Assembly (NCBI GenBank): GCA_937916135.1
Contig: CALFTQ010000107.1
Span: 1-21,980, forward strand
Direction: 5' to 3'
DNA: 21,980 nucleotides
Origin: an uncultured Verrucomicrobiales bacterium
Lineage (GTDB): Bacteria > Verrucomicrobiota > Verrucomicrobiia > Verrucomicrobiales > Akkermansiaceae
The notes below the pieces were generated by a model that saw only the letters and a program-made list of their open reading frames with translations, made no database searches and was not told the origin of the DNA. The translations under genes were made by a program, and so were the position numbers. Below, piece by piece: positions 1 to 7,465 of the stretch (within the stretch, counting starts at the first letter, position 1; each line of letters begins with the position of its first letter).

Positions 1-50
1 CTTCCAAAATGTTGCTGATGTTTCTATAGCTTACCAAATCTTTGGGACAC

Positions 51-79
51 GTGGCCCGGTTTCCGGGTGGCATTTTTTT
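51..79 (+). terminator. Probable Rho-independent terminator of a gene left of the window
   Basis: The arms CCCGG (55-59) and CCGGG (63-67) enclose a TTT loop. Five bases later comes a run of seven T (73-79). This is the order expected for an intrinsic terminator read on the plus strand. It would end a transcript entering from the left and insulate umuD. The gap between stem and T-run is slightly long, so this is moderately supported. Confidence 0.5.
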
Positions 80-82
80 ACA

Positions 83-112
83 TTGTATACGAGAGGCCCG
101 GTATGCTAAAAT
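83..112 (+). promoter_or_regulatory. Candidate umuD promoter, near-leaderless
   Basis: TTGTAT (83-88) and TAAAAT (107-112) are separated by 18 bp. The umuD ATG starts only 6 nt after the -10 box, so transcription would begin at or next to the start codon. An alternative -10 reading is TATGCT (102-107). I see no canonical LexA box of a type I know, but SOS boxes differ between phyla. Confidence 0.45.
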
Positions 113-118
113 CAGGGC

Positions 119-532
119 ATGGCTGACGAATCCGGAATTCCCTTTTTTGCAGAAGGTGTGGCAGCGGGCTTCCCCTCACCCGCTGTCGGAGAACTGAACG
201 GCACCCTGGATTTGAACCGGCTCTGTGTGCGCCACCCGGCAGCCACGTATTTTGTGCGCGCACGGGGAGACAGCATGACCGGCGCCGGGATTGATGATGG
301 AGATATCCTGGTGGTGGATCGCAGCGTCACCGTGACCAACGGCGCCATCATCATCGCCGCGCTGGATGGAGAATTCACCGTCAAGCGACTGGAGATGAAG
401 GAGAAGAAAGTCAGACTCCTCCCCGAAAACCCAGACTACCACCCTATCGACATCACCCCAGCCAGCGGCGCCGAATTCTTCGGTGTGGTCACCTTCGTCA
501 TCAAAAGCACACACTCTTTCTCCGGCAAATAA
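119..532 (+). CDS. umuD: UmuD-like S24-family self-cleaving protein
   Basis: This 137-aa protein matches E. coli UmuD closely along its length. It has a self-cleavage site of the Ala-Gly type (A16-G17, followed by FPSPA), where E. coli has Cys-Gly. The catalytic serine lies in GDSM (S52) and the lysine in FTVKR (K89). Their spacing of 37 residues equals that of the UmuD S60/K97 dyad. In the known system RecA-stimulated cleavage gives UmuD', which joins UmuC as translesion DNA polymerase V. The usual partner umuC does not follow: the next gene is sufS on the opposite strand. umuC must therefore be elsewhere, upstream of the window, or absent. The start at 119 fits the promoter and the family length. 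The identity as UmuD-like is secure; its role here without a neighbouring polymerase is inferred. Confidence 0.93.
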   Translation: MADESGIPFFAEGVAAGFPSPAVGELNGTLDLNRLCVRHPAATYFVRARGDSMTGAGIDDGDILVVDRSVTVTNGAIIIAALDGEFTVKRLEMKEKKVRLLPENPDYHPIDITPASGAEFFGVVTFVIKSTHSFSGK

Positions 533-662
533 CCGATTGGCAACCCCGGGTCTGCTAGTATGAAATCTAAGCCCCGGGCGGGGTGCAAGCACATATTGCG
601 CGGTCACCCGCTCGCTGCACCCTGGTTTACCTGGCTATTGAGCGGGGCTCGCAACGAATTCT
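533..662. other. Convergent intergenic region with GC-rich inverted repeats
   Basis: This 130-bp gap lies between the 3' ends of umuD and sufS. It holds a compact hairpin CCCC-GGGC-GGGG near 572-583 and a wider inverted repeat GGGTGCA (581-587) / TGCACCC (616-622). Neither is followed by a T-run on either strand, so it is not a canonical intrinsic terminator. It could still be a weak bidirectional termination or mRNA-stabilising structure. I see no tRNA-like fold and no convincing gene here. Confidence 0.35.
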
Positions 663-1874
663 TCAGCGCAGCATATCAAGGGCTCTGGCGGTGGCGGAGA
701 GCGCGTTTTCCACTTCGTCCATGGAGTTGTAGAGGGCGAAGGAGTAGCGGGTAGTGCCGGTGATGCCGAGGGACTGCATGAAGGGCTGGCAGCAGTGGTG
801 ACCGGTGCGCACGGCGATAGCCATCTGATCCAGCAGGGTGCCGAGGTCGTAGTGGTGCACGCCGGGCACGGTAATAGAGACTAGGGCGCCGCGGTTCTCG
901 CGGGGGCCGAGGATATTCACACCGAGCTCCTGCAGGCCATCATACATGCGGCGGGTGAGCGCCATTTCATGCGCATCTATCTTCTCAAGCCCGATTTCCT
1001 GTACATAGCGCAGGGCTGCGGCGAGCACAATGTTGCCGCCGATGTTGGGGGTGCCGGCTTCGTATTTGAAAGGCAGCGTGTTGTAGGTGGTCTTTTCGAA
1101 GGTGACTTCGCTTATCATCTCGCCGCCGCCGAGCCAGGGGGGGAGCATTTCCAGCACTTCCTCGCGCCCCCAGAGGGCACCGGTGCCGGTGGGGGCATAA
1201 ACCTTGTGGCCGGAGAAGGCGTAGAAATCGCAGCCGAGTTCCTGCACGTTCACGGGCAAATGAGCAGTGCTCTGCGCGCCGTCCACCAGCACAAAGGTGG
1301 CGGGGTTGTTGCGCTTGGCATCGGCAATAATCTGCTGCACAGGGTTGATGGCACCCAGTGCATTGGAAATATACGGCACGGCCACCAGCCTGGTGCGGGG
1401 CGACAGCAGGCGGTGGTATGCCTCCATGTCGAAAGTGAGTTCCGCCGTGAGCGGTACGGGAAGCAACTTTGCCCCCACACAGCCGCAGAGCATCTGCCAG
1501 GGCACGATGTTGGAGTGATGCGCATCGGTCGTCACGATGATTTCATCCCCTGCCCCGATGAGCCCGGAAAGCGCCAGAGTCTGAGCCGCAAGATTGATGC
1601 CGGCGGTGCAGCCGCTGGTGAAGATGACCTCGCGTGAGCTGGCGGCGTGCAGGAAATCCGCCACAGTTTCGCGGGCTTTCTCGTGCTCCTCCGTTGCCAG
1701 GCGGCTGAGGTAGTGGGCGCCACGGTGGATGTTGGAGTTCTGCTGCTCGTAATACAGGCGCTCAGCCTCCAGCACGCAGGTGGGTTTCTGGGTGGTGGCG
1801 GCGTTGTCGAGGTACACCAGGCGGCGCTTGCCCAGCATCGTGGACAAGATGGGGAAATCTGCGCGGCAATCCAT
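663..1874 (-). CDS. sufS: Cysteine desulfurase of the SUF Fe-S assembly system
   Basis: This 403-aa PLP enzyme takes sulfur from cysteine, leaving alanine, and supplies it for Fe-S cluster assembly. Visible landmarks are YLDNAATTQKP at the N-terminus, the histidine pair H119-H120 near the cofactor, DGAQ (198-201), the PLP-binding lysine in SGHK (K224) and the persulfide cysteine in RTGHHC (C361). The RxGHHC context and overall length fit group II (SufS/CsdA) enzymes. A longer frame opens further upstream, but the start at 1874 begins exactly where the family begins. It overlaps the stop of the preceding gene by one base (TGATG) and has a GGGGGAG ribosome site just upstream, so translation is probably coupled to that gene. 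sufC lies about 20 kb away at the right edge, so the suf genes are split. No sufE or sufU is seen beside it. Confidence 0.95.
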   Translation of the reverse strand: MDCRADFPILSTMLGKRRLVYLDNAATTQKPTCVLEAERLYYEQQNSNIHRGAHYLSRLATEEHEKARETVADFLHAASSREVIFTSGCTAGINLAAQTLALSGLIGAGDEIIVTTDAHHSNIVPWQMLCGCVGAKLLPVPLTAELTFDMEAYHRLLSPRTRLVAVPYISNALGAINPVQQIIADAKRNNPATFVLVDGAQSTAHLPVNVQELGCDFYAFSGHKVYAPTGTGALWGREEVLEMLPPWLGGGEMISEVTFEKTTYNTLPFKYEAGTPNIGGNIVLAAALRYVQEIGLEKIDAHEMALTRRMYDGLQELGVNILGPRENRGALVSITVPGVHHYDLGTLLDQMAIAVRTGHHCCQPFMQSLGITGTTRYSFALYNSMDEVENALSATARALDMLR

Positions 1875-3283
1875 CACTTCTCCCCCTCTTCCCTGATGTG
1901 CTCCACCAGGCGGTGGGCGGTTTCCGGCACATACTCGCACCAGTGCGTATCGCCGTTCTTAATCATGCGCACGATATCCCGCGGAGTCTGGAACAGGAGT
2001 TTCTGGTTAAAATACGGCACTTCGATGATGCACCCGGTCTCTCGCAGGTGGCGGTAGAGGTAGTGGTATTTCTCCGGGGCCTTGTAGGTACCGGCGGTCA
2101 CGAACTCCCCTGTGGTGCGGTTAATCCAGGGAGTCACGTAGAACTTGGTCTTGTTCACGAAGATATGCCCTGCCGTGGCCAGAATGCCGCCGGGGGTGTC
2201 CTCTGCCCACTTATCCTTAAAAATCTCATTGAGCAGGCCGATGGAAAGGGCAATAGCCACCGGCTCCCGGGTATACTGGCTCAGGAGCGTGGAAATGCGG
2301 TGGAAACGGGCAATATCGGTGACCATCACCATCTTGCCCTCGGCCGCGAGCGCCTCGATGCGATCCAGGAACTCGAGCAAATCCACATTCTTGCCGCGCA
2401 GGAGGTTGGAGAGAGAAATCTCGCAGATATCCACCACGCGGTCGTGCTGCTCCTCCGGCAGACTCTCCAGGAACTTGGCGCGCACGGCATCCATCATCTC
2501 CAGGTGAATGTTGCACACAGGGAGGAAACTGCCGCGCATGAGCACGATGGGGCGCTTGTACAGGTAATCCGCCGGCTGGGCCACGGAGCCATCCGGGCAG
2601 ATGAGGGTAGCCTCTGAGAGGCCGTTGCGCACCAGCTCCAGCGCCAGGATGCGGTTATCGAACATGCCGAAACCGTGGCCGCTGAAACGCATGAAATCAA
2701 TTTCATAGAACGCGCGGTCCAGATTATCGCCTACGCTCTGCACAAAATGCTCCATGCGCTCCAGTTTGTAGAAAAGTGCATACAGCAGGTTCACCCCCAG
2801 AATGCCGAGTATGCGCATCTGCAAATCGTGGTCAGGCACCAGCAGGCGCACGTGCATCACGAAATCACTGGCTGGCAGACCGGGTTTCAGCTGGAAGCGC
2901 ACGCCAATCCAGGCAGACCAGGGGCCATTATCGCGATAACCCTTGGCCTTCACCGTATTACAGAAAGCGAAGAAGCAGGTATCCTTGCCGCGTTTCTCGC
3001 CCAGGCGGTCGAGCAGCTGGGAGTATTCGTAATCCATCATCTGCTTCAGGCGCTCCTCCGAAACGTAGCGCCGCGCCTGGCCATAAAGCGTATCGCTCAC
3101 GGTCATATCATAAGCGGAGATGGTCTTGGCCACCGTGCCGGCAGCACCGGAGGAGCGGAAGAACCAGTTGGCAGTCTCCTGCCCGGCGCCAATTTCTGCA
3201 AAGGAGCCGTAAACTCCTTTATCCATGTTGATTTCAAAGGCCTTTTCCTGCGTTGCTGCAAGGGTCTGAGTAAAAGAATCCAT
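1874..3283 (-). CDS. Conserved protein of unknown function (469 aa)
   Basis: I recognise this protein as one found across Verrucomicrobiota and some other phyla, but I know no assigned function. In my recollection, database names for its relatives such as 'TonB-dependent receptor' are not supported by the sequence. It has no signal peptide, no beta-barrel pattern and no clear membrane segment, so it is probably cytoplasmic. Strongly conserved-looking blocks are YGSFAEIGAGQE (25-36) and AKTISAYDM (52-60), followed by a long mixed alpha/beta body. It starts 8 nt after the PBP stop and its own stop overlaps the sufS start by one base. That places it firmly in a PBP-unknown-sufS unit and suggests a link to sufS expression. 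A second promoter may start a transcript just in front of it. ATG at 3283 is the start supported by the spacing. Confidence 0.85.
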   Translation of the reverse strand: MDSFTQTLAATQEKAFEINMDKGVYGSFAEIGAGQETANWFFRSSGAAGTVAKTISAYDMTVSDTLYGQARRYVSEERLKQMMDYEYSQLLDRLGEKRGKDTCFFAFCNTVKAKGYRDNGPWSAWIGVRFQLKPGLPASDFVMHVRLLVPDHDLQMRILGILGVNLLYALFYKLERMEHFVQSVGDNLDRAFYEIDFMRFSGHGFGMFDNRILALELVRNGLSEATLICPDGSVAQPADYLYKRPIVLMRGSFLPVCNIHLEMMDAVRAKFLESLPEEQHDRVVDICEISLSNLLRGKNVDLLEFLDRIEALAAEGKMVMVTDIARFHRISTLLSQYTREPVAIALSIGLLNEIFKDKWAEDTPGGILATAGHIFVNKTKFYVTPWINRTTGEFVTAGTYKAPEKYHYLYRHLRETGCIIEVPYFNQKLLFQTPRDIVRMIKNGDTHWCEYVPETAHRLVEHIREEGEK

Positions 3284-3290
3284 AGGACGA

Positions 3291-3319
3291 ATTATATCTG
3301 AAGGGGTACCAAGGGTAAA
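3291..3319 (-). promoter_or_regulatory. Candidate internal promoter before the unknown gene and sufS
   Basis: Read on the minus strand, TTTACC (3314-3319) and a perfect TATAAT (3291-3296) are separated by exactly 17 bp. They lie across the 3' end and stop codon of the PBP gene. The next ATG (3283) is 7 nt beyond the -10 box, so the transcript would be almost leaderless. It would let the unknown gene and sufS be expressed apart from the PBP. The -35 box is weaker than at the other promoters in this window. Confidence 0.45.
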
Positions 3320-5898
3320 TGGCGAAGCGGTCGGGGCGCGTTTATCTGCAAGTCTGTGTCGAGGGTCGGGCTATCCACCTCTTCCGGTGATTCATCATCT
3401 GCGGCAGAAACCTCCTCTGCCGTAGCAGCGCTCTCAGCCAGTTCGGTGGCGTCCTTGTAGCGGGGATTCAGCGTGAGGTCGCAATCGTAGGGGTCCTCGC
3501 CGATAAGCGCGGAACTGCGCGGAAGCACCGGCACCACCGGCAGCACGCGGGAGGAGTTCATGTGCTCCGGGTGGGACTCCATGAAATCCATAAGTGAGGG
3601 GGTGCCGTCTCCGTGAATGAGGCACTGCCCGAGCGACACATCGCCCTTGGGAATATACTCACGATACGTGGGGCGCACATAGCCGGGCTTACCATCCTTC
3701 ATGACAGTTTCGAAACAGAAGTTTGTGGCAATCTGGCCGGAGGAAAGGCAGATTTCCACCTCTTCCGTATCGGGGGGAAGCGGGATAGGCGTATCCTCAT
3801 GCCGCCCGGCAGAAGCCGCCAGCACAGAGGAGAAGATGGGCGCACATGTATCCGAGCCGAATGCCTGGGGATAGATGGGCTGGTGGTCGTTCAGATAGCC
3901 CATCCAGATACCGCAGGTGAAGCTGCTGGTATAGCCGAACAAGGCGTTATCCGAGAAATCATAATTCGTACCGCTCTTCACTGCGCCGCCGAAGTTTTCA
4001 GGCAGCAGGGGGCGCACGCGCTGGGCCGAGCCCTTTTCCAGAGATTCGCGCATGATGCTGTGCAAGCGGTAGGCCGTGCAAGGTGAGGTGCTGCGCACCA
4101 TGCGGTGGGTGACAGAGAGGGGGTTCTCCCAGAGGATTTTACCGTTGCTGTCCGTAATCTTGGTAACCACGTAGGGAGCAATGGGGCGCTTGCCTACATT
4201 CGGGAACACGGTATAGGCCATGGTCATCTCCTTCAGGGAGACGGGTTCTGTGCCAAGGTAAACGCGGGGGTAATACTGAGGCTTGAGCTCCGTGCTGTTC
4301 GAGTTGCGCGGCGGCGGGGTGATGCCGACTGCCGTCAGCGTATCCTGGAAACAGCGGGCACCCTTCGTCGGGTGAGACCCGAGTGCAATGCCCAGGCGGG
4401 CAGAAGCAGCAATCTTGGACCACTCCAGACTCTGGCGCAGGGTGATGGAATCCAGGTAGCGGCCCTTCTCTACTTCCATGCCCCACTCACCGAGAATACC
4501 CTCTGTGCCGCCGATACCGGCCAGGCGGTTATCCAGAGCATCATCCAGCAGGCGTGAACAGGGAGAGTAGCCGTTGTCGAACGCGCACATGTAAAGGAAG
4601 GGCAGCATGGCAGTGCCCACGGAGCGGCGCCCACTCTCAATGATGTCGAAGTTATCACGGTCGAAGCTGCGACCGCCCACATAGACCAGCACCCCGCCCG
4701 TGGCATTATCCACAGCAAGGACGGCGCCATCCACATAGCGGTGCTGAGCACAACGAGGGTCTTTGGTCTCGTGGAAGCGCACGTGCGTATAATCCTCGCG
4801 TGCCTCTACCTTCTCCAGCTGGCTTCGCAGGGCCTGCTCTGCAGCCTCCTGCATCTTGCGGTCGATGGTGGTGTGAATCTTGATACCGCGGCTCTTGACA
4901 ATTTCCTCGCCACGCTCCGGGTTCTGGAAAATACTGATAGCCTGCTGCTGTACAAGTGCATGAAGGAACGATGTGTTGCGCTTCAGCGGCCTGGGGTTCA
5001 GGCCCAGCTCCGTCTCTTTCTGGCGGGCGGCTTCACCGGCCGTGAGCATGCCGGCGCGCTGCATGCGGTCTATCACATCGTTACGCCACTTCCAGTTGAG
5101 CTTGGCATTGCGCAGCGGGTTGTAGTTCTCCGGGTTCTTGATGAGGGCGGCGATACTGGCGGCCTCGCGCACGGTCAGATCTGCCGGTTCCTTACCGAAA
5201 TAGCCCAGGGAAGCCGCACGGATACCGTAGAAACCACGGCCGAAATACACGCGGTTGATGTAGAACTCCAGAATCTGCTGCTTATCGTACTTCTGCTCAA
5301 TACGCATCGCGAGGAAAATTTCCACCACCTTGCGCTCATAGCGGCTGCCACCGCGGGCGGCGGTGCGCTGCTCCAGGTCATAGGCATTGCGGGCCAGCTG
5401 CTGGGTTATGGTGGAAGCCCCCTGATTGGCCTGACCACCGGCAGCGGCGGCTTCCTTGGCCGCACGAATGATGCCGACCGGGTCAAAGCCATTGTGCGTC
5501 CAGAAATTCTTATCCTCCTGGGCCACGAGCGCATCGATCATGGCGCGGGAGATTTTATCGTAGGTCACATAGCTGCGGTTCTCATCGTAGATGCGGCCAA
5601 TTTCCTCGCCATTGCGGTCAAAGATAATGCAGGGATGGTCCAGGTTGTTGATATCCTCCAGATTGAACTCCTCTGCCCATTTCTGATACTTGGCCGTGAC
5701 CGAGGTGAACAAGGCATACCCAATCAGGCCAAGCGTGATGGCCGCCACACCTATCACCATGCAGATGCGGAGCAACACGCGCTTCCACCAGCTGGCCGGA
5801 TTGCGGTGAATGACTACTTTTTCCTTGGCGGCACGGCGCTTGCGGCGGCGGTCTGCCGCTGCTTTGCGTGCGTTCTGGTAGTCATCGAGGTTATCCAT
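3292..5898 (-). CDS. Class A penicillin-binding protein with degenerate transpeptidase motifs
   Basis: This 868-aa protein has a basic cytoplasmic N-terminus, one membrane segment (about 41-66) and a GT51 peptidoglycan glycosyltransferase domain (about 90-270). The GT51 domain keeps its catalytic glutamate in EDKNF (E128), the GASTITQQLARN motif (160-171) and E211 in ILEFYIN. It should polymerise lipid II glycan strands outside the membrane. The second domain aligns with a class A transpeptidase, but where SxxK is expected the sequence reads GTAMLPF (428-434). The nucleophile position is T429 and the lysine position is L432. The SxN motif reads SKI (494-496), while KTG survives as KSG (641-643). 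Peptide cross-linking activity is therefore probably lost. The C-terminal tail (about 800-868) is acidic and proline-rich. The flanking sequence aligns without a frameshift, so this is divergence and not an obvious sequencing error. Confidence 0.93.
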   Translation of the reverse strand: MDNLDDYQNARKAAADRRRKRRAAKEKVVIHRNPASWWKRVLLRICMVIGVAAITLGLIGYALFTSVTAKYQKWAEEFNLEDINNLDHPCIIFDRNGEEIGRIYDENRSYVTYDKISRAMIDALVAQEDKNFWTHNGFDPVGIIRAAKEAAAAGGQANQGASTITQQLARNAYDLEQRTAARGGSRYERKVVEIFLAMRIEQKYDKQQILEFYINRVYFGRGFYGIRAASLGYFGKEPADLTVREAASIAALIKNPENYNPLRNAKLNWKWRNDVIDRMQRAGMLTAGEAARQKETELGLNPRPLKRNTSFLHALVQQQAISIFQNPERGEEIVKSRGIKIHTTIDRKMQEAAEQALRSQLEKVEAREDYTHVRFHETKDPRCAQHRYVDGAVLAVDNATGGVLVYVGGRSFDRDNFDIIESGRRSVGTAMLPFLYMCAFDNGYSPCSRLLDDALDNRLAGIGGTEGILGEWGMEVEKGRYLDSITLRQSLEWSKIAASARLGIALGSHPTKGARCFQDTLTAVGITPPPRNSNSTELKPQYYPRVYLGTEPVSLKEMTMAYTVFPNVGKRPIAPYVVTKITDSNGKILWENPLSVTHRMVRSTSPCTAYRLHSIMRESLEKGSAQRVRPLLPENFGGAVKSGTNYDFSDNALFGYTSSFTCGIWMGYLNDHQPIYPQAFGSDTCAPIFSSVLAASAGRHEDTPIPLPPDTEEVEICLSSGQIATNFCFETVMKDGKPGYVRPTYREYIPKGDVSLGQCLIHGDGTPSLMDFMESHPEHMNSSRVLPVVPVLPRSSALIGEDPYDCDLTLNPRYKDATELAESAATAEEVSAADDESPEEVDSPTLDTDLQINAPRPLRHLPLVPLQI

Positions 5899-5912
5899 AC
5901 CTGAGTCAGGTA
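5898..5912. promoter_or_regulatory. Perfect 15-bp palindrome at the PBP transcription start
   Basis: TACCTGA-G-TCAGGTA is a perfect inverted repeat with 7-bp arms and one central base. It abuts the PBP start codon and covers the predicted transcription start (about 5907). This is a typical place for a repressor operator, or it could form a small hairpin in the mRNA leader. No regulator is identified. Confidence 0.4.
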
Positions 5913-5913
5913 G

Positions 5914-5942
5914 ACTTTAGCAGAAATGCCGATATTTAGCAA
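5914..5942 (-). promoter_or_regulatory. Promoter of the PBP-unknown-sufS unit
   Basis: On the minus strand TTGCTA (5937-5942), a 17-bp spacer and TAAAGT (5914-5919) stand 15 nt before the PBP ATG. This is the only gap large enough to carry a promoter between cstA and the PBP gene. Confidence 0.6.
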
Positions 5943-5957
5943 GCTGCAAATGTACAA

Positions 5958-7394
5958 CTATTCGGCTTTATCTGCTCCGGAGCGTACCATCGCCAGGAAC
6001 GCAGCAGCCGAAAGCACGGAAACAATGAATCCGACGGTGGTTGCCACACTCAGAGAAAGGCAGATTCCACATTCAGGAGCATAGAAAAGGAAGGTGGCGC
6101 AGACACAGGTCATGAATACCGCCGGGATAACCGCAATGAAGCAGGAACGGCGACGGCGACGCAGGCAGGCAGCGATGGTCCACAGGGTGATGCAGGCCAG
6201 AGTCTGATTTCCCCAACCGAAATAACGCCAGATGACGCTGAAATCCAGCTGAGAGATAATGATGACCAGAACAAAGAGCGGGAAAGCCAGGGCAAGGCGC
6301 GAAGCGACACTCACCTGCCTGACTCGCACGACATCTGCCAGCATGAGGCGGCAGGAACGCATGGCGGTATCACCACTGGTAATGGCAAGCACTACCACAC
6401 CGAGCACAGCCACGCAACCACCGACATCCCCCAGCAACATGTTGCAGGCCGCGCGCACGGCGCCCGCCGGGTTGGCTACGCTCAACTGCGCGAAGGTCTG
6501 GTTTCCATCCATGATGACCTCCCTCAGCGTAAGGCCTACCGTGGCCCAGATGAGGGCGACCATGGCCTCCACCACCATGGCGCCGTAGAACACGCGGCGC
6601 AGGTTGCGGGCATCCGGCAGGCAGCGCACCATCATGGGGCTCTGCGTGGCGTGGAAGCCGGAAATGGCACCGCAGGCGATGGTCACAAAGATCATGGGCC
6701 ACACCGAGGTGCCGGACGGGTGCATATTCGTAAAGAAATCCAGACACGGCAGGATGGGATGGCCACTCAACGGCAAGGTAACCGCCAGCCCAATGGCCAT
6801 AAACAGGAACACGGCACCGAAAAACGGGTAAATGCGGCCAATAATGGCACCAATGGGCAGAATGGTTGCCAGGAAATAATAGCCCAGAATCACACAACTC
6901 CACTGCAGGGGGCTCAACCCACCCCAGATGCCATGCAGCATGCCTGCCGGCAGCAATGTGAATACCACACCGACCATCAGCAGCAGGAAAATGCAGACAA
7001 AGCGCATGGCGTGGCGCGCAGGCTCTCCCAGGTTTTCGCCCACCAGTTCGGGCAGGTTTGCCCCCCCTCGGTCGGCAGACATAAGAGCCGCCAGAAAATC
7101 ATGCATGGCTCCGGCCAGCACACAGCCAGCCACTATCCAGAGCAAAGCCACCGGCCCGAACAGGCAACCGGATACTGCACCCACCACAGGCCCCAGACCG
7201 GCAATATTCAGAAGCTGAATCAGAAATATCTTCCACGTCGGAAGCGGCACAAAGTCAACACCATCCGGCGACTTGACGCAAGGCATCTCCATCTTTTCAT
7301 CCAATCCATAGACGCTCTGAGCATAACGCCCGTAGAACACATACCCTGCCGTCAGGAGCACAAAACAGATAATGAAGATGAAGAAACCCAACAT
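5958..7394 (-). CDS. cstA: Short CstA-family (carbon starvation) inner-membrane transporter
   Basis: This 478-aa polytopic membrane protein belongs to the CstA family, whose studied members take up peptides or pyruvate (E. coli CstA, BtsT). It is clearly shorter than the roughly 700-aa E. coli proteins and fits the short CstA type. Family signatures are visible: YGRY near the N-terminus, DGVDFVPLP (44-52), NIAGLGPVVG (63-72), GAMHDF (95-100) and SGFHATQSPMM (245-255). A dozen or so hydrophobic segments cover most of the length, with a basic cytoplasmic loop of five arginines near residue 400. The gene has its own promoter and is separated from the operon upstream by a terminator. The substrate cannot be told from sequence; peptides, amino acids or pyruvate are possible. 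Confidence 0.88.
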   Translation of the reverse strand: MLGFFIFIICFVLLTAGYVFYGRYAQSVYGLDEKMEMPCVKSPDGVDFVPLPTWKIFLIQLLNIAGLGPVVGAVSGCLFGPVALLWIVAGCVLAGAMHDFLAALMSADRGGANLPELVGENLGEPARHAMRFVCIFLLLMVGVVFTLLPAGMLHGIWGGLSPLQWSCVILGYYFLATILPIGAIIGRIYPFFGAVFLFMAIGLAVTLPLSGHPILPCLDFFTNMHPSGTSVWPMIFVTIACGAISGFHATQSPMMVRCLPDARNLRRVFYGAMVVEAMVALIWATVGLTLREVIMDGNQTFAQLSVANPAGAVRAACNMLLGDVGGCVAVLGVVVLAITSGDTAMRSCRLMLADVVRVRQVSVASRLALAFPLFVLVIIISQLDFSVIWRYFGWGNQTLACITLWTIAACLRRRRRSCFIAVIPAVFMTCVCATFLFYAPECGICLSLSVATTVGFIVSVLSAAAFLAMVRSGADKAE

Positions 7395-7399
7395 ATTAC

Positions 7400-7434
7400 A
7401 AAAAACTAGCCAGCGGGAGATTACACCCGCCGGC
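7400..7434 (-). terminator. Rho-independent terminator of the three-gene envelope operon
   Basis: Read on the minus strand, GCCGGCGGG and CCCGCTGGC form a 9-bp stem with one G-U pair around an 8-nt loop (7409-7434). It is followed by TAG and six T (7400-7405). It lies 32 nt beyond the stop codon at 7466. The T-run ends 5 nt before the cstA ATG, so the terminator sits inside the cstA promoter and leader region. Confidence 0.8.
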
Positions 7435-7446
7435 CGGAAAATTCAA
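7418..7446 (-). promoter_or_regulatory. cstA promoter interleaved with the upstream terminator
   Basis: On the minus strand TTGAAT (7441-7446), a 17-bp spacer and TAATCT (7418-7423) precede the cstA ATG by 23 nt. The spacer contains the left arm of the terminator and the -10 box lies in its loop. A cstA transcript from here would carry only the right arm and the T-run. Confidence 0.55.
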
Positions 7447-7465
7447 GTCTTTAGTGATGCATCAA

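Noticed and set aside
570..625. tRNA or small structured RNA in the umuD-sufS gap
   Set aside because: There are inverted repeats but no T-loop consensus, no cloverleaf spacing and no promoter/terminator pair.
560..754. Small plus-strand frame after umuD
   Set aside because: It runs into sufS on the other strand and has no recognisable features.
1875..1940. N-terminal extension of SufS
   Set aside because: The extra 22 residues do not resemble SufS and overlap the coding end of the preceding gene; the start at 1874 has a good ribosome site.
4741..5904. Plus-strand frame opposite the PBP gene
   Set aside because: It lies wholly inside the well-supported PBP and has no motif or ribosome site of its own.
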